Assembly (NCBI RefSeq): GCF_035994945.1
Contig: NZ_CP108677.1
Coordinates: forward strand, 1-64,000
Source of the DNA: Streptomyces sp. NBC_01216
GTDB taxonomy: Bacteria > Actinomycetota > Actinomycetes > Streptomycetales > Streptomycetaceae
Length of the DNA stretch: 64,000 nt
Reading direction: 5' to 3'
Below the pieces are notes generated by a model, which saw nothing but the letters and a program-made list of their open reading frames with translations, made no database searches and was not told the origin of the DNA. This document shows positions 17,374 through 26,456 of this stretch, piece by piece; within the stretch, counting starts at the first letter, position 1; the number at the start of each line of letters is the position of its first letter. Both the position numbers and the translations under genes were made by a program.

Positions 17374-18190
17374 GTGCCTCCTGACCCTCCTCCTACGAGT
17401 GCCGTCCTGCCGAGGATCGAGCCGATGCTCGCAACACCCGGCCCCCTGCCCTCGGCGGGGGTGGAGGACCGGTGGGCGTTCGAGGTGAAGCAGGACGGCC
17501 AGCGGGCCATGGTCTACCTGCCGGGCGACGGCACCATCCTCCTGCACGCACGTTCAGGTACGGACATCACCGCCGCCTACCCCGAACTCCTCCCCCTCGC
17601 CGACGCCCTCGGCGCGCACAGGCTCCTGACCAAACTGCCGTACGCAGAGCGACGGGAACTGCTGGAAGGTCTCAAGCTGGCCGGGCCCGCCTGGTCGACG
17701 CCCGCGGCGATCGTTGGGCACGGCGCCCAGGCATGGGAGATGGCCCGGGACGCCGGACTGGAAGGGCTGATCGCGAAACGGCTCACCTCACGGTACGAGC
17801 CCGGGGCACGCTCGAAAACCTGGGTGAAGATCAAGGTCCACCGGATCGCCGACGTCGTGATCGGCGGGTGGACACCCGGGCGCGGACGGCTGACCGGCCT
17901 GCCCGGTGCCGTCCTGGTCGGCGAGCGGCGCAACGGATTGCTGCGTTACGCGGGAAGCGTCGGCACCGGCTGGAGCGAGGCCGAACGCACCCGCCTCACC
18001 GAACTCCTCCAGGCCGCGCCCATAGACGCCTGCCCCTTCGCGCAGGTCCCGCCGGTCACCGGAGCCCGGTGGGTACTCCCCCGCCTTGTCGGCGAGGTCC
18101 GCTACACCTCCCGCACCCGCGCCGGACGCCTGCGCCATCCCTCCTGGCACCGGCTACGCCCCGACCTCACTCCCCGGCGACCTGGCCTGA
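17374..18190 (+). pseudogene. ATP-dependent DNA ligase relic with internal deletion and frameshift
   Basis: This starts near GTG 17374 (..LPRIEPMLATPG). It keeps the adenylation motif FEVKQDGQRAMVYL (nucleotidyl Lys), but the sequence jumps from ADALGAHRLLTK straight to LPYAERRELL, skipping the segment that normally carries the DGE motif and FDLL. C-terminal motifs remain: GLIAKRLTSRYEPG, TWVKIKV, VIGGWTPGRGRL and GSVGTGW. Near the end an extra C (at CACTCCCCGG) destroys the frame; without it the protein would end DLTPGDLA at a TGA at 18188. It is very probably inactive. Confidence 0.75.
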
Positions 18191-18408
18191 GAGTGCGGTG
18201 GGCAGGCGCTCCATGCGTGCCGCTCGTCTCGGGTGATCCGGGAACGTGTGACCGAGCACGGTACCTGGCGTGGATGGACAACTCCGATGCACAGAATTGG
18301 TCTACAGGTGACGCTGCAGGGAGCGCAGTAGAAGAGCGTCGGGCGCTTGCGCGTCGAAGACCATGTGAATCCTTGCTGGCACGCGCTGCGGCAACTCCTT
18401 TCGGGGGC

Positions 18409-19266
18409 TCAGCTGCTGAGGTCAACCACGCCCCACGCGGTGAACGGCTCGGCCTGGACGTAGATCCTGCTTCCTCGGCTGACGGCGCGGCGGCGGCCGG
18501 GCAGGTGGCCGTCGGGCAGGGTGAGCAGGCCGACGTCGGTTGGCTCGACGGATGCTTCGGTGAGCTCTCCGCGGGTGAGCCGGTCCACCTCTTCGCCGTA
18601 GCCGCCGTAGAGGGCGACCCGCTCGCCGTGGATGGCCACTGCCTTGGCGCCCCGTATCTGGTTCAGCCACACCCTCACGGGCCGGTCGGGGCGTATCTCG
18701 ACGAGCGGGAAGTCGGTGTACGTGCACGCCCAGGCGGTGGTGCCCGACACGTTCAGGGCGTAGCAGTCGAAGAGGCCGGGGATGTTTGCGCCGTCGGACG
18801 TCCAGTAAATGTGGCCTGTGGGGCTCCAGCGGCGGATTCCGGCCGGGTTTTCGTCGAAGTGCCCGACCCAGATGTGGCCGGCCTCGTCCACGAGCAGGTG
18901 CTCGATGGCGTCCCCGACGGAGAAGGAGGAGGCCTCGCGGCCGAGCGCGTCGAAGACCTGGACCTGGTCCGCGTCCTCGTACCGGCGGGCGCGGGATGCT
19001 TCGACGACGAACCCGCCGTCGGGCAGGCGGTCCAGGTGCGGCCAGCGGGCCCGCACGGCGCTCAGCTCGGTGAGTTCGACGTCGCCGCCCGGATGGACGG
19101 AGACGACCAGCGCGTCGAAGGGCAGGGCATCGCCGCCGGGCTGCGGAGCACGGTCGGCAAGCAGCCAGTGGGCGGTGCCGAAGACGTCGACGGTGCTGGT
19201 CAGGACGTGGCGGGCCTGGTGCGCTCGGGGGAGGTGGGCGTAGGGAACGAGGGCAGTCTTCTGCAC
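18409..19266 (-). CDS. Propeller-like conserved hypothetical protein
   Basis: A 285-residue cytoplasmic protein. GTG 19266 follows CAGGAGAG. It has no signal peptide. The sequence has repeated short beta-type blocks (HLDRLPDGGFVV, HLLVDEAGHIWVGHFDE, GTTAWACTYTDFPLVEIRP), consistent with a beta-propeller of the kind seen in conserved actinomycete proteins of unknown function. It is flanked by the ligase relic and the SOS cassette and shows no operon link. Confidence 0.7.
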   Translation of the reverse strand: MQKTALVPYAHLPRAHQARHVLTSTVDVFGTAHWLLADRAPQPGGDALPFDALVVSVHPGGDVELTELSAVRARWPHLDRLPDGGFVVEASRARRYEDADQVQVFDALGREASSFSVGDAIEHLLVDEAGHIWVGHFDENPAGIRRWSPTGHIYWTSDGANIPGLFDCYALNVSGTTAWACTYTDFPLVEIRPDRPVRVWLNQIRGAKAVAIHGERVALYGGYGEEVDRLTRGELTEASVEPTDVGLLTLPDGHLPGRRRAVSRGSRIYVQAEPFTAWGVVDLSS

Positions 19267-19601
19267 GGGCGGGCTCTCCTGGGCGGGCGGTCACGGCGTT
19301 CGGGCGCTGCGGTGAGCGGTGGCGGTGCGCGAGCGGTGGAGAGCGAAGCGGGGCGCCTAGAAGGCATAGCCCTTTCTGGTGGTCATGAGGTGATCATCGT
19401 CGATGTGTGGCCCCCGTGCCAAACCCTTTCGGTCCAGCGCTCACGCCGTCTGTGACCCCACCCGCTCAGCCTCGACGAGGGCCAACCCGCCCGCCAACTC
19501 GAATACACAGCGCGACAAGTCCAGTGCTCATTGGGCAGATGCAGTGCACGGTCACAAGAACGGCCTGCTGGCTGAAATCCGCATGCCGTGAACTCGCGTG
19601 T

Positions 19602-19617
19602 TCGAATTAATGTTCGA
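19602..19617. promoter_or_regulatory. Near-consensus LexA (SOS) box
   Basis: The sequence TCGAATTAATGTTCGA differs at one base from the actinobacterial SOS operator TCGAAC-N4-GTTCGA. It lies 62 bases upstream of the dnaE2 start, the right place for LexA control of a translesion cassette. Bases 19267-19679 hold no other feature. Confidence 0.65.
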
Positions 19618-19679
19618 TACAGTCAAGGTGTAGCGAGGCCGTTTGACCACATTTTGGGGGTTTTTGGGCGGAGGTTGTC

Positions 19680-22600
19680 ATGCGAGGAAGCGTTCCTCAC
19701 CTGCATGTCAGCAGTGGGTTTTCGGCCCGATACGGTGCCTCGCATCCACATGACCTCGTAGCCCGGGCCGCTGAGCGCGGGATCGAGACGGTGGCGCTGA
19801 CTGACCGCGACATGGTCACCGGCGCGGTGCGTTTCGCGAAGGCCGCTGCGGCCGCCGGGGTGAAGCCGATGTTCGGTGTCGATCTGGGCGTCGCCCCTCA
19901 CGTGCGTCCTGTCGGGGTGCACCGCCGTACCCCGGTGCGCGGCGGAGCGCACGTAGCGGAGGCACCGTTCCGGGCGACGTTCCTGGCCCAGGACGCAAAG
20001 GGCTGGGCGCGGCTGTGCCGGATGGTGTCTGCCGCGCACACCGAGGCCTTCCCTGGCGGCACGCCGCCGACAGCGTCGTGGGAGATGCTCGCCCAGTACG
20101 CCGACGAAGGCTTGATGGTGCTGCTCGGTCCCGCGTCGGAGCCCTTGCGGGCTCTCGCCGCCGGCCGATCCGACATCGCCGAGCAGCTTCTCGCCCCCTG
20201 GCAGCAGAGCGTCAGCGTCGGGCTGAGGCTGGAGATCGTGTGCTGGGGCCTGTCCGGTACCGGTCCAGGCTCGGTTCGCCTGGCCGCGCACACGCTCGCG
20301 CTCGCTGACCGCCTGGGTGTCCCGGCCGTGCTGACGAACGCTGTGCGGTACGCCGACCCGGTCCAGCACCGAGTCGCGGACGTGCTGGACTCGGCCAGGC
20401 TGCTGCGACCCGTCGACCGGCGGCGGCTGGACCGCGGGGAGCGCTGGCTCAAGGACGGGTCCGCGATGACCGAGATCGCCGGGCGGGTGGCGGCTGCCGC
20501 CGGGGCCGACGGGACGCGTGCAGTGCAGCTGATCGCGGACACGGTGGCCGTCGCGGAGGCGTGCGAGATCGACCCGGTCCGGGACCTCGGTCTTGGGGTA
20601 CCGCATTTCCCCGAACCGTCCGTTGTCGGTGCCGAGCCGGGGCCGGAGGGGTCGATGCGGCTGCTGCGGCAGCGGTGCGAAAGTGGCATGGCCACCCGCG
20701 GTCTCCATCGCGACCGGCGTGCGATGGACCAGCTCGACTACGAGCTCGGGACCATCGGCCGCCTGCACTACGAGCCGTACTTCCTCGCCGTGGCCCAGGT
20801 CGTCGCCGACGTGCGGGACATGGGCATCCGGGTCGCAGCCCGCGGCTCCGGAGCCGGTTCCATGGTCAACCACGCACTGTTCGTCGCCACCGCGAACCCG
20901 CTGGAGCACAACTTGCTCTTCGAGCGGTTCCTGTCCGAGCGGCGCTCCTCGCTGCCGGACATCGACATCGACGTCGAGTCCGCACGCCGTCTGGAGGTCT
21001 ACGACCGGATCATCACCCGCTTCGGGCGGGAGCGGGTCGCGGTCACCGGTATGCCCGAGACCTACCGGGCCCGGCACGCTCTGCGGGACACCGGCCTCGC
21101 GCTCGGGATCGCCCCGGCCACCGTGGACCGGATCGCGAAGTCCTTTCCCCACATCCGGGCGTGCGACATCCGCTCCGCCCTGTCGGAGCTTCCGGAGCTG
21201 CGGGAGCTCGCGGCTGAGGCCGGGCGGTACGGGCCGCTGTGGGAACTCGCCGAGGGCCTGGACGCGCTGCCGCGCGGGATCGCGATGCACCCGTGCGGAG
21301 TGATCCTCTCCAACGTCAGCCTCCTGGACCGGCTGCCGGTCCAGCCCACCCCCGGCGGCGAGTACCCGATGCTCCAGGCCGACAAGGAGGACGTCGAGGA
21401 CCTGGGCCTCCTCAAGCTCGACGTCCTCGGGGTGCGGATGCAGTCGGCGATGGCGCACGCCGTCACCGAGATCCGCCGTACAACCGGTAGGGCGATCGAC
21501 CTCGACAACCCCGACCACGTCCCGCTGGACGACCGCTTCGCCTTCGCCCTCATCCAGGCCTCAGACACGGTCGGCATGTTCCAGCTGGAGTCACCCGGAC
21601 AGCAGGACCTGGTCGGCCGACTCCAGCCCCGCGGCCCGCAGGACGTCATCGCCGACATCAGCCTGTTCCGTCCCGGCCCGGTCCAGGGTGGCATGCCCGC
21701 CCTCTACATCGCCGCCCGCCACGGCGCCACACCCGCATACCCGCACCCAGACCTGGAACCGGTCCTGCGCGACACCTACGGGGTGACGATCTGGCACGAG
21801 CAGATCATCGACATCCTCGCGGTCATGACCGGCTGCGACCGCGCCCTCGGCGAAGTGGCCCGCCGCGCCCTCAGCAACGAGCAACGGCTGCCGAAGGTCG
21901 AGGCGTGGTTCCGGCAGGAGGCGGGTGCACGCGGGTACAGCCCGAAGGTGCTGGACGACGTCTGGGACATCGTCGCCTCGTTCGGCAGCTATGGATTCTG
22001 CAGAGCGCACGCCGTCGCGTTCGCCGTACCCGCGCTCCAGTCCGCGTGGCTCAAGGCCCACCACCCGGCTGCCCTGTACGCCGGGCTGCTGGAGCACGAC
22101 CCAGGCATGTGGCCGGCCCGCGTCATCGTTGCCGACGCCCGCCGCCACGACGTCCCCATCCTGCCCGTCGACATCAACACCTCCCAGGCGCAGTACACGG
22201 TCGAACAGACCCGATCCGGGTGGGGCGTGCGGATCTCCCTGGCCACGGTCCACGGCATCTCCGAGGACGAGATCGCCCGAATCGCCGAGGGCCAGCCCTA
22301 CACCTCCCTGCAGGACTTCTACGCCCGCGCCCACCCCAAGCTCCCGACCGTCGAACGCCTCATCAGCATCGGCGCCCTCGACCAACTCAAGGGCGAGGCG
22401 ACCCGGCGGGACCTGCTGCTGCAGGCGGCCGAGCTCCACCGCCAGGCCCGCACCCGCCCCGGGACCGGGCAGCTGCCGCTCGCCACCACCCCGCACGCAG
22501 CCGACTCGTCCGGGCTGCGGGAGATGACCGCCCGCGAACGGCTGGACGCCGAGCTCGGCGTCCTCAAGATCGACGTCTCCCGGCACCTGATGGAGGACCA

Positions 22601-23126
22601 CCACCGGCTGCTGCGGGAGATCGGCGCCACCGACGCCAAGCACCTGCGCGCGATGCACCCCGGGCAGCGCGTCCTGGTCGCCGGCGTCCGCGCCTCCACC
22701 CAGACCCCGCCGATCGCCTCGGGCAAGCGGATCATCTTCGTCACCCTCGAAGATGGCTCCGGCCTCGTCGATATCGCCTTCTTCGAGGACTCCCACGAAC
22801 GGTGCGCGCACACGGTCTTCCACCACGGCCTGCTCCTCGTCCGCGGCACCGTCGAAGCCCGCGGGCCCCGGCGCACCGTGGTTGGCGAGATGGCCTGGGA
22901 CCTCGACGAACTCGCCACCGCCCGCGCCACCCACGGCCCGCAGGCCGTTCTCGACCTCCTCGGCCAGGCCCCCGCGCCCACACCGGCCCAGCCCGCATCC
23001 GGGCGGACGATCCCCGACGGCACCGCGGGTGCCCGCCTGCACCCCTGGAGTGACCTCCAGCCCGCCGGCACCCGCGCCGCCGACCTCACCCGCTTCGGGC
23101 ACAAGAGCCCAGGGAGCGCCGGATGA
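19680..23126 (+). CDS. dnaE2: Error-prone DNA polymerase III alpha subunit (DnaE2-like)
   Basis: A 1148-residue C-family polymerase. The ATG follows GGAGG. The order is: N-terminal PHP domain (HLHVSSGFS, ALTDRDMVTG, FGVDLG), palm with GSGAGSMVNHA and the catalytic LPDIDIDVES acidic pair, a third acidic site in the fingers region (LGLLKLDVLGVR), PGPVQGGMPALYI and FCRAHAVAFA. Near residue 990-1080 there is an OB-fold (VAGVRASTQTPPIASGKRIIFVTLEDGSG). Length and OB-fold fit DnaE2 of the mycobacterial/streptomycete translesion mutasome. It overlaps the next gene by ATGA and has a LexA-like box upstream, so damage-inducible mutagenic repair synthesis is inferred. Confidence 0.88.
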   Translation: MRGSVPHLHVSSGFSARYGASHPHDLVARAAERGIETVALTDRDMVTGAVRFAKAAAAAGVKPMFGVDLGVAPHVRPVGVHRRTPVRGGAHVAEAPFRATFLAQDAKGWARLCRMVSAAHTEAFPGGTPPTASWEMLAQYADEGLMVLLGPASEPLRALAAGRSDIAEQLLAPWQQSVSVGLRLEIVCWGLSGTGPGSVRLAAHTLALADRLGVPAVLTNAVRYADPVQHRVADVLDSARLLRPVDRRRLDRGERWLKDGSAMTEIAGRVAAAAGADGTRAVQLIADTVAVAEACEIDPVRDLGLGVPHFPEPSVVGAEPGPEGSMRLLRQRCESGMATRGLHRDRRAMDQLDYELGTIGRLHYEPYFLAVAQVVADVRDMGIRVAARGSGAGSMVNHALFVATANPLEHNLLFERFLSERRSSLPDIDIDVESARRLEVYDRIITRFGRERVAVTGMPETYRARHALRDTGLALGIAPATVDRIAKSFPHIRACDIRSALSELPELRELAAEAGRYGPLWELAEGLDALPRGIAMHPCGVILSNVSLLDRLPVQPTPGGEYPMLQADKEDVEDLGLLKLDVLGVRMQSAMAHAVTEIRRTTGRAIDLDNPDHVPLDDRFAFALIQASDTVGMFQLESPGQQDLVGRLQPRGPQDVIADISLFRPGPVQGGMPALYIAARHGATPAYPHPDLEPVLRDTYGVTIWHEQIIDILAVMTGCDRALGEVARRALSNEQRLPKVEAWFRQEAGARGYSPKVLDDVWDIVASFGSYGFCRAHAVAFAVPALQSAWLKAHHPAALYAGLLEHDPGMWPARVIVADARRHDVPILPVDINTSQAQYTVEQTRSGWGVRISLATVHGISEDEIARIAEGQPYTSLQDFYARAHPKLPTVERLISIGALDQLKGEATRRDLLLQAAELHRQARTRPGTGQLPLATTPHAADSSGLREMTARERLDAELGVLKIDVSRHLMEDHHRLLREIGATDAKHLRAMHPGQRVLVAGVRASTQTPPIASGKRIIFVTLEDGSGLVDIAFFEDSHERCAHTVFHHGLLLVRGTVEARGPRRTVVGEMAWDLDELATARATHGPQAVLDLLGQAPAPTPAQPASGRTIPDGTAGARLHPWSDLQPAGTRAADLTRFGHKSPGSAG

Positions 23127-24268
23127 CCGCGAACCCTGCCTCCCGGCGACGGGCCCGCGCGATCCTGCGGATCCACTTCCACCCCGCCGAGCGGAGCGAA
23201 GAGCTGTACGGGCATCTGCTCACTGTCCTCGACGGCATCAGCTCCCGCGTGGAACCCCTGCCCGCAGACTTGTCCGCGTACGTCGACCTCACCGGCGCCC
23301 TGACGTACTGGGGCCGCGACGTCGAGGGCCTGGTGGCCGTGCTCCGTCTGCGCCTGCTCGCGCTCCACGGTGTCCCGAGCTCGGCTGGTGCCGGCCCCAC
23401 ACGCTCCATCGCGGCCATGGCCGCGGACGTCACCCCGCCGGGCGCCGCCACTGTGGTCTGCGACGACCCCTACGAGATTGCCGCGTTCCTCCGCACCAAG
23501 TCGGCCGCCGCCCTGCCGGGCATCGGCCCAAAGACCGCCCGGACGCTCGCCCGCTACGGCGTCACCACCGTCGGCGACATCGCCGACACCCCGCTCCACA
23601 CCCTCCAGCGCATCCTCGGAACCACAGCCGCGCGGCAGGCCCACGACCTCGCACACGGGATCGACGAACGCCCCGTCGTCCCAGGCGCCGCGCGCAAGAC
23701 CACGAGCGCCAGCCACCGCTTCGACCGCGACGAACTCGACCCCGAGCGGCACCACCGAACCGTCCTCCGCCTCGTCCAGGAACTTGGCAACCGGCTACGC
23801 ACCAGCGGCGAGATCGCCCAGGCGCTCACGCTCACCGTCACCTACGCCGACCGCACCCAGACCACCCGCAGCCGCACCCTCGCCGAACTCACCGCCCACT
23901 CCCCCGCCCTGGCTGCCACTGCCCGCGAACTTCTCACCGGGCTCGGCCTCCAGCGCGCCCGCGTACGCACACTCGCCCTACGGGCGGAACGGCTGCGGCC
24001 CGCCGAGGACACCGTCCACCAGCTCACCTTCGACGAACGCGACGACAAGCTCCGCCGCCTCGAAACAGCCCTCGACAAGGCCGCGACCCGCTACCGACCG
24101 GGCATCGCCGGGGCCGCATCGGCCTTCCCCCTGGGCTGCGGTACAAACGGCAGCGTGCCTAGTAATGTTCGGCCGCATGAGCATCCCCAACCCCCGGGGA
24201 GAGCGAGAGAAGCTAATTACAGCCCTCACTCCCCAGCTACGCAGGCATCTGAAGATCCGCGCCTTTGA
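23123..24268 (+). CDS. Degenerate Y-family polymerase (ImuB-like)
   Basis: A 381-residue protein translationally coupled to dnaE2 by ATGA. Middle and C-terminal Y-family domains are recognisable: thumb helix-hairpin-helix LPGIGPKTARTLARYGVTTVGDIADTP and a little-finger region ending QLTFDERDDKLRRLETALD. The N terminus begins almost at the point where DinB reads VEPLSxDEAYLDLTG; here it is VEPLPADLSAYVDLTGAL. The first palm segment with the catalytic Asp is therefore absent and the SxDE motif is lost. This matches ImuB-type accessory factors that bridge the beta clamp and DnaE2, though this one is shorter. Its last 92 bases overlap the parA start in another frame. Confidence 0.78.
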   Translation: MTANPASRRRARAILRIHFHPAERSEELYGHLLTVLDGISSRVEPLPADLSAYVDLTGALTYWGRDVEGLVAVLRLRLLALHGVPSSAGAGPTRSIAAMAADVTPPGAATVVCDDPYEIAAFLRTKSAAALPGIGPKTARTLARYGVTTVGDIADTPLHTLQRILGTTAARQAHDLAHGIDERPVVPGAARKTTSASHRFDRDELDPERHHRTVLRLVQELGNRLRTSGEIAQALTLTVTYADRTQTTRSRTLAELTAHSPALAATARELLTGLGLQRARVRTLALRAERLRPAEDTVHQLTFDERDDKLRRLETALDKAATRYRPGIAGAASAFPLGCGTNGSVPSNVRPHEHPQPPGRAREANYSPHSPATQASEDPRL

Positions 24269-25325
24269 GCACGGAATGGACATCCAGGACGCGACCGAAC
24301 ACGCGATCAACGCCTGGTACTCGGCGGAGGGCTTGCCCGAGGTCAAGACCGACGGGGCGAAGACCTGGGGAACGTTCCTCCCGGTCGGCGGGCCAGACGA
24401 GTTCAAGGCCGCTTGCTCAGAACGCGGCGTCACCTACGTTCAAGGACTGGCGCAGGCCCTCACCCTGTGGCTCGACAACCACCCCTCCCCCAGCTCCCCA
24501 TTGGTGGCGCAGCCGGTTGTACGGGTCATAGTGGCCAACCAGAAGGGCGGTGTCGGCAAGACGTTCATCTCCTCCGGCATGGCGCAGGCCCTCGCGGAGG
24601 CCGGCCACCGTGTCCTGCTGGTCGACTACGACCCGCAGGGGCACCTCACAGCGGAGCTGGGTTTCGAAGACCTCATGTACGAGGACGACGTCGAGACGCT
24701 CATGATGCACATGGACGGGACCGCCAAGGGCGATATACACGACCTTCTGGTGGCCCTGGACGGCGAGCGGTTCGGTGAACGGCTCCATCTGCTGCCAGCG
24801 TCCGACGACGCGTTCCTCCGTGATGTCGCGCTGTCCAAGGTGAGTTTCAGCGAGGCCGCGCTGGAGCGGGCGCTGGAGCCGCTGGAGGCGGACTACGACG
24901 TCATCATCATCGACGGGCCCCCCAGCCTCGGGCTGAACATGGACACCGCGCTGTACTACGTGCGGCGGCGTGACGGTGAACTGGCGGACCGGTCCGGCGT
25001 CATCACTCCGGTGTGGGCGAACAAGGCGTCGCACAGGGCGTTCCGGCTCCTGAAGTCGCAGAAGGACGACCTGTGCCGTAAGGGGCGTATTCAGGTCGAC
25101 TACCTCGGCCTGATCATCAACGCGTATGACAGCCGTCGCGGCAAGCTCGTGAAGGAGAACAAGGACCAGTGGGAGAGGAGCAGCTCCCCGGGGGTCCTTG
25201 CCGTGATCGGTGATCTCAAGGAAGGGCGCGAGGCAGCGGACGGTGAGATCCCGCTGCTGGAGTATGCACCCGACAGTGAGCACGCACAGGTGATGCGCGA
25301 CTTGGCGAAGGAGCTGGCGGTATGA
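24177..25325 (+). CDS. parA: ParA-family partition ATPase
   Basis: A 382-residue ATPase. ATG 24177 is chosen; ATG 24165 is also possible, and neither has a clear ribosome binding site. Residues 1-115 form an extra N-terminal domain (a ribbon-helix-like start LTPQLRRHLKIRAFEHGMDIQDATEHA). The deviant Walker A NQKGGVGKT lies near residue 120, followed by VDYDPQG and IIIDGPPSLGLN. Such proteins segregate low-copy plasmids, and long N-terminal domains often bind their own promoter. It overlaps parB by ATGA. Confidence 0.88.
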   Translation: MSIPNPRGEREKLITALTPQLRRHLKIRAFEHGMDIQDATEHAINAWYSAEGLPEVKTDGAKTWGTFLPVGGPDEFKAACSERGVTYVQGLAQALTLWLDNHPSPSSPLVAQPVVRVIVANQKGGVGKTFISSGMAQALAEAGHRVLLVDYDPQGHLTAELGFEDLMYEDDVETLMMHMDGTAKGDIHDLLVALDGERFGERLHLLPASDDAFLRDVALSKVSFSEAALERALEPLEADYDVIIIDGPPSLGLNMDTALYYVRRRDGELADRSGVITPVWANKASHRAFRLLKSQKDDLCRKGRIQVDYLGLIINAYDSRRGKLVKENKDQWERSSSPGVLAVIGDLKEGREAADGEIPLLEYAPDSEHAQVMRDLAKELAV

Positions 25326-26341
25326 CACCCCCCACGCAGCGGGTCACCCGCGGCTTCAGCATCGATGACGAGGGGCAGGAGGCCAAGGCCGCTCCCCGTC
25401 GTATCCGTACCCGGCAGCAGATCATGAATGGGGAGGGTAAGCGTCCGCCGGCGGCGGTGGAGCTGAGGCATCTGGCGCACAATCCGTTCAACCCCCGCGA
25501 GGAACTCACCGACGTGGGGGAGACCGCTGCTTCGTTGAAGGAGCGCGGCCAGCTCCAGCCGGTTGCTGTGGTGCGCCGTGCGGCGTTCCTGGCTGTCCAT
25601 CCTGACCAGGAAGCACAGATCGGCCTTGCCGAGTACGTGGTCGTGGACGGCAACCGGCGTTTGGCTGCCGCCAACGTGGCGGGTCTGGCGGAGTTGCGGA
25701 TTGACGTCAACGACGAACTCGCGGCGACCGCTGCGGACATGGTGGAGTCCGCGCTCATCGCGAACATCCATCGCGTGGATGTACCGCCGCTGGACCAGGC
25801 GCGAGCGATCCAGGAGCTTGTGGGTGTGCACGGATCGCAGGGTCAGGTGGCCAAGCGGCTCGGGAAGACACCTGCTTGGGTTTCGCAGCGTCTCGCGCTT
25901 CTGGAGCTCACGCCCGCACTCCAGGAGAAGGTGGAGACGGGCGAGCTGAAGGTGGAGCCGGCGCGCCGTATCGGCCGGATGCCGAAGGACCGGCAGGCGG
26001 CGGAAGCCGAGAGGACCGTTAACGCCGTTAATACCCCTCGGAAGCGCTCCTCCCGGGCGACGCGGGAGGGTGCGGAGTCGCCTCAGGCTGTTAACGCCGT
26101 TAATACCCCTGGGGGCGGCGGTGACGGTACGACGGAGTCGGCTCCCGTGCCGGTCGGGGACAGTGTGGTGCCGCGGCAGGCCGGTGAGGTGTCTGTTCGA
26201 TCGGAGGACCTGCCGTGGAACGACCCTCAGCTGATGCTTGAACAAGTCGTGTCGCGGATGGATCCTGCCAAGCGGCGGAAGCTCACGGCGCTGCTCTTGC
26301 AGTACAACTCGAAGGAGTCGGAGACAGCTGATGTCTCGTAG
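25322..26341 (+). CDS. parB: ParB-family partition protein
   Basis: A 339-residue ParB/RepB/Spo0J protein starting in the ATGA overlap with parA. The N-terminal ParB domain reads LAHNPFNPRE (box I-like), LKERGQLQPVAVVR, EYVVVDGNRRLAAANVAG and ESALIANIHRVDVPPLDQA (box II-like). The helix-turn-helix is SQGQVAKRLGKTPAWVSQRLALLELTP. A linker with a repeated VNAVNTP peptide follows, then a C-terminal dimerisation region. It binds a centromere and stimulates ParA. Confidence 0.88.
   Translation: MTPPTQRVTRGFSIDDEGQEAKAAPRRIRTRQQIMNGEGKRPPAAVELRHLAHNPFNPREELTDVGETAASLKERGQLQPVAVVRRAAFLAVHPDQEAQIGLAEYVVVDGNRRLAAANVAGLAELRIDVNDELAATAADMVESALIANIHRVDVPPLDQARAIQELVGVHGSQGQVAKRLGKTPAWVSQRLALLELTPALQEKVETGELKVEPARRIGRMPKDRQAAEAERTVNAVNTPRKRSSRATREGAESPQAVNAVNTPGGGGDGTTESAPVPVGDSVVPRQAGEVSVRSEDLPWNDPQLMLEQVVSRMDPAKRRKLTALLLQYNSKESETADVS
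26018..26110. repeat. Two identical 21-bp repeats with palindromic core inside parB
   Basis: GTTAACGCCGTTAATACCCCT occurs at 26018-26038 and again at 26090-26110. Each contains the perfect odd-centred palindrome TTAACGCCGTTAA. Both encode the peptide VNAVNTP. The AT content and exact DNA identity are unusual for this GC-rich gene, so these may be parS-like binding sites. Confidence 0.5.
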
Positions 26342-26367
26342 GGAAGCTCGCCTCAGCGGCTGATCTC

Positions 26368-26430
26368 GACGCCGAAGGGGGTTCGTGTCACCCGGCTGTC
26401 TGGGTGACACGAGAACCCCCTTCGGCGTTG
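26368..26430. terminator. Long bidirectional terminator
   Basis: The inverted repeat at 26368-26393 pairs with 26402-26430 (GACGCCGAAGGGGGTTC.. and ..GAACCCCCTTCGGCGTT), about 25 bp of stem. It lies between the convergent parB and the minus-strand operon, so it can serve both. Confidence 0.8.
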
Positions 26431-26456
26431 CTGAGATGGTCGATTCGGTGTGGTGG

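Noticed and set aside
19623..21518. 631-codon minus-strand frame over dnaE2
   Set aside because: Composition typical of an antisense GC-rich frame; dnaE2 motifs are on the other strand.
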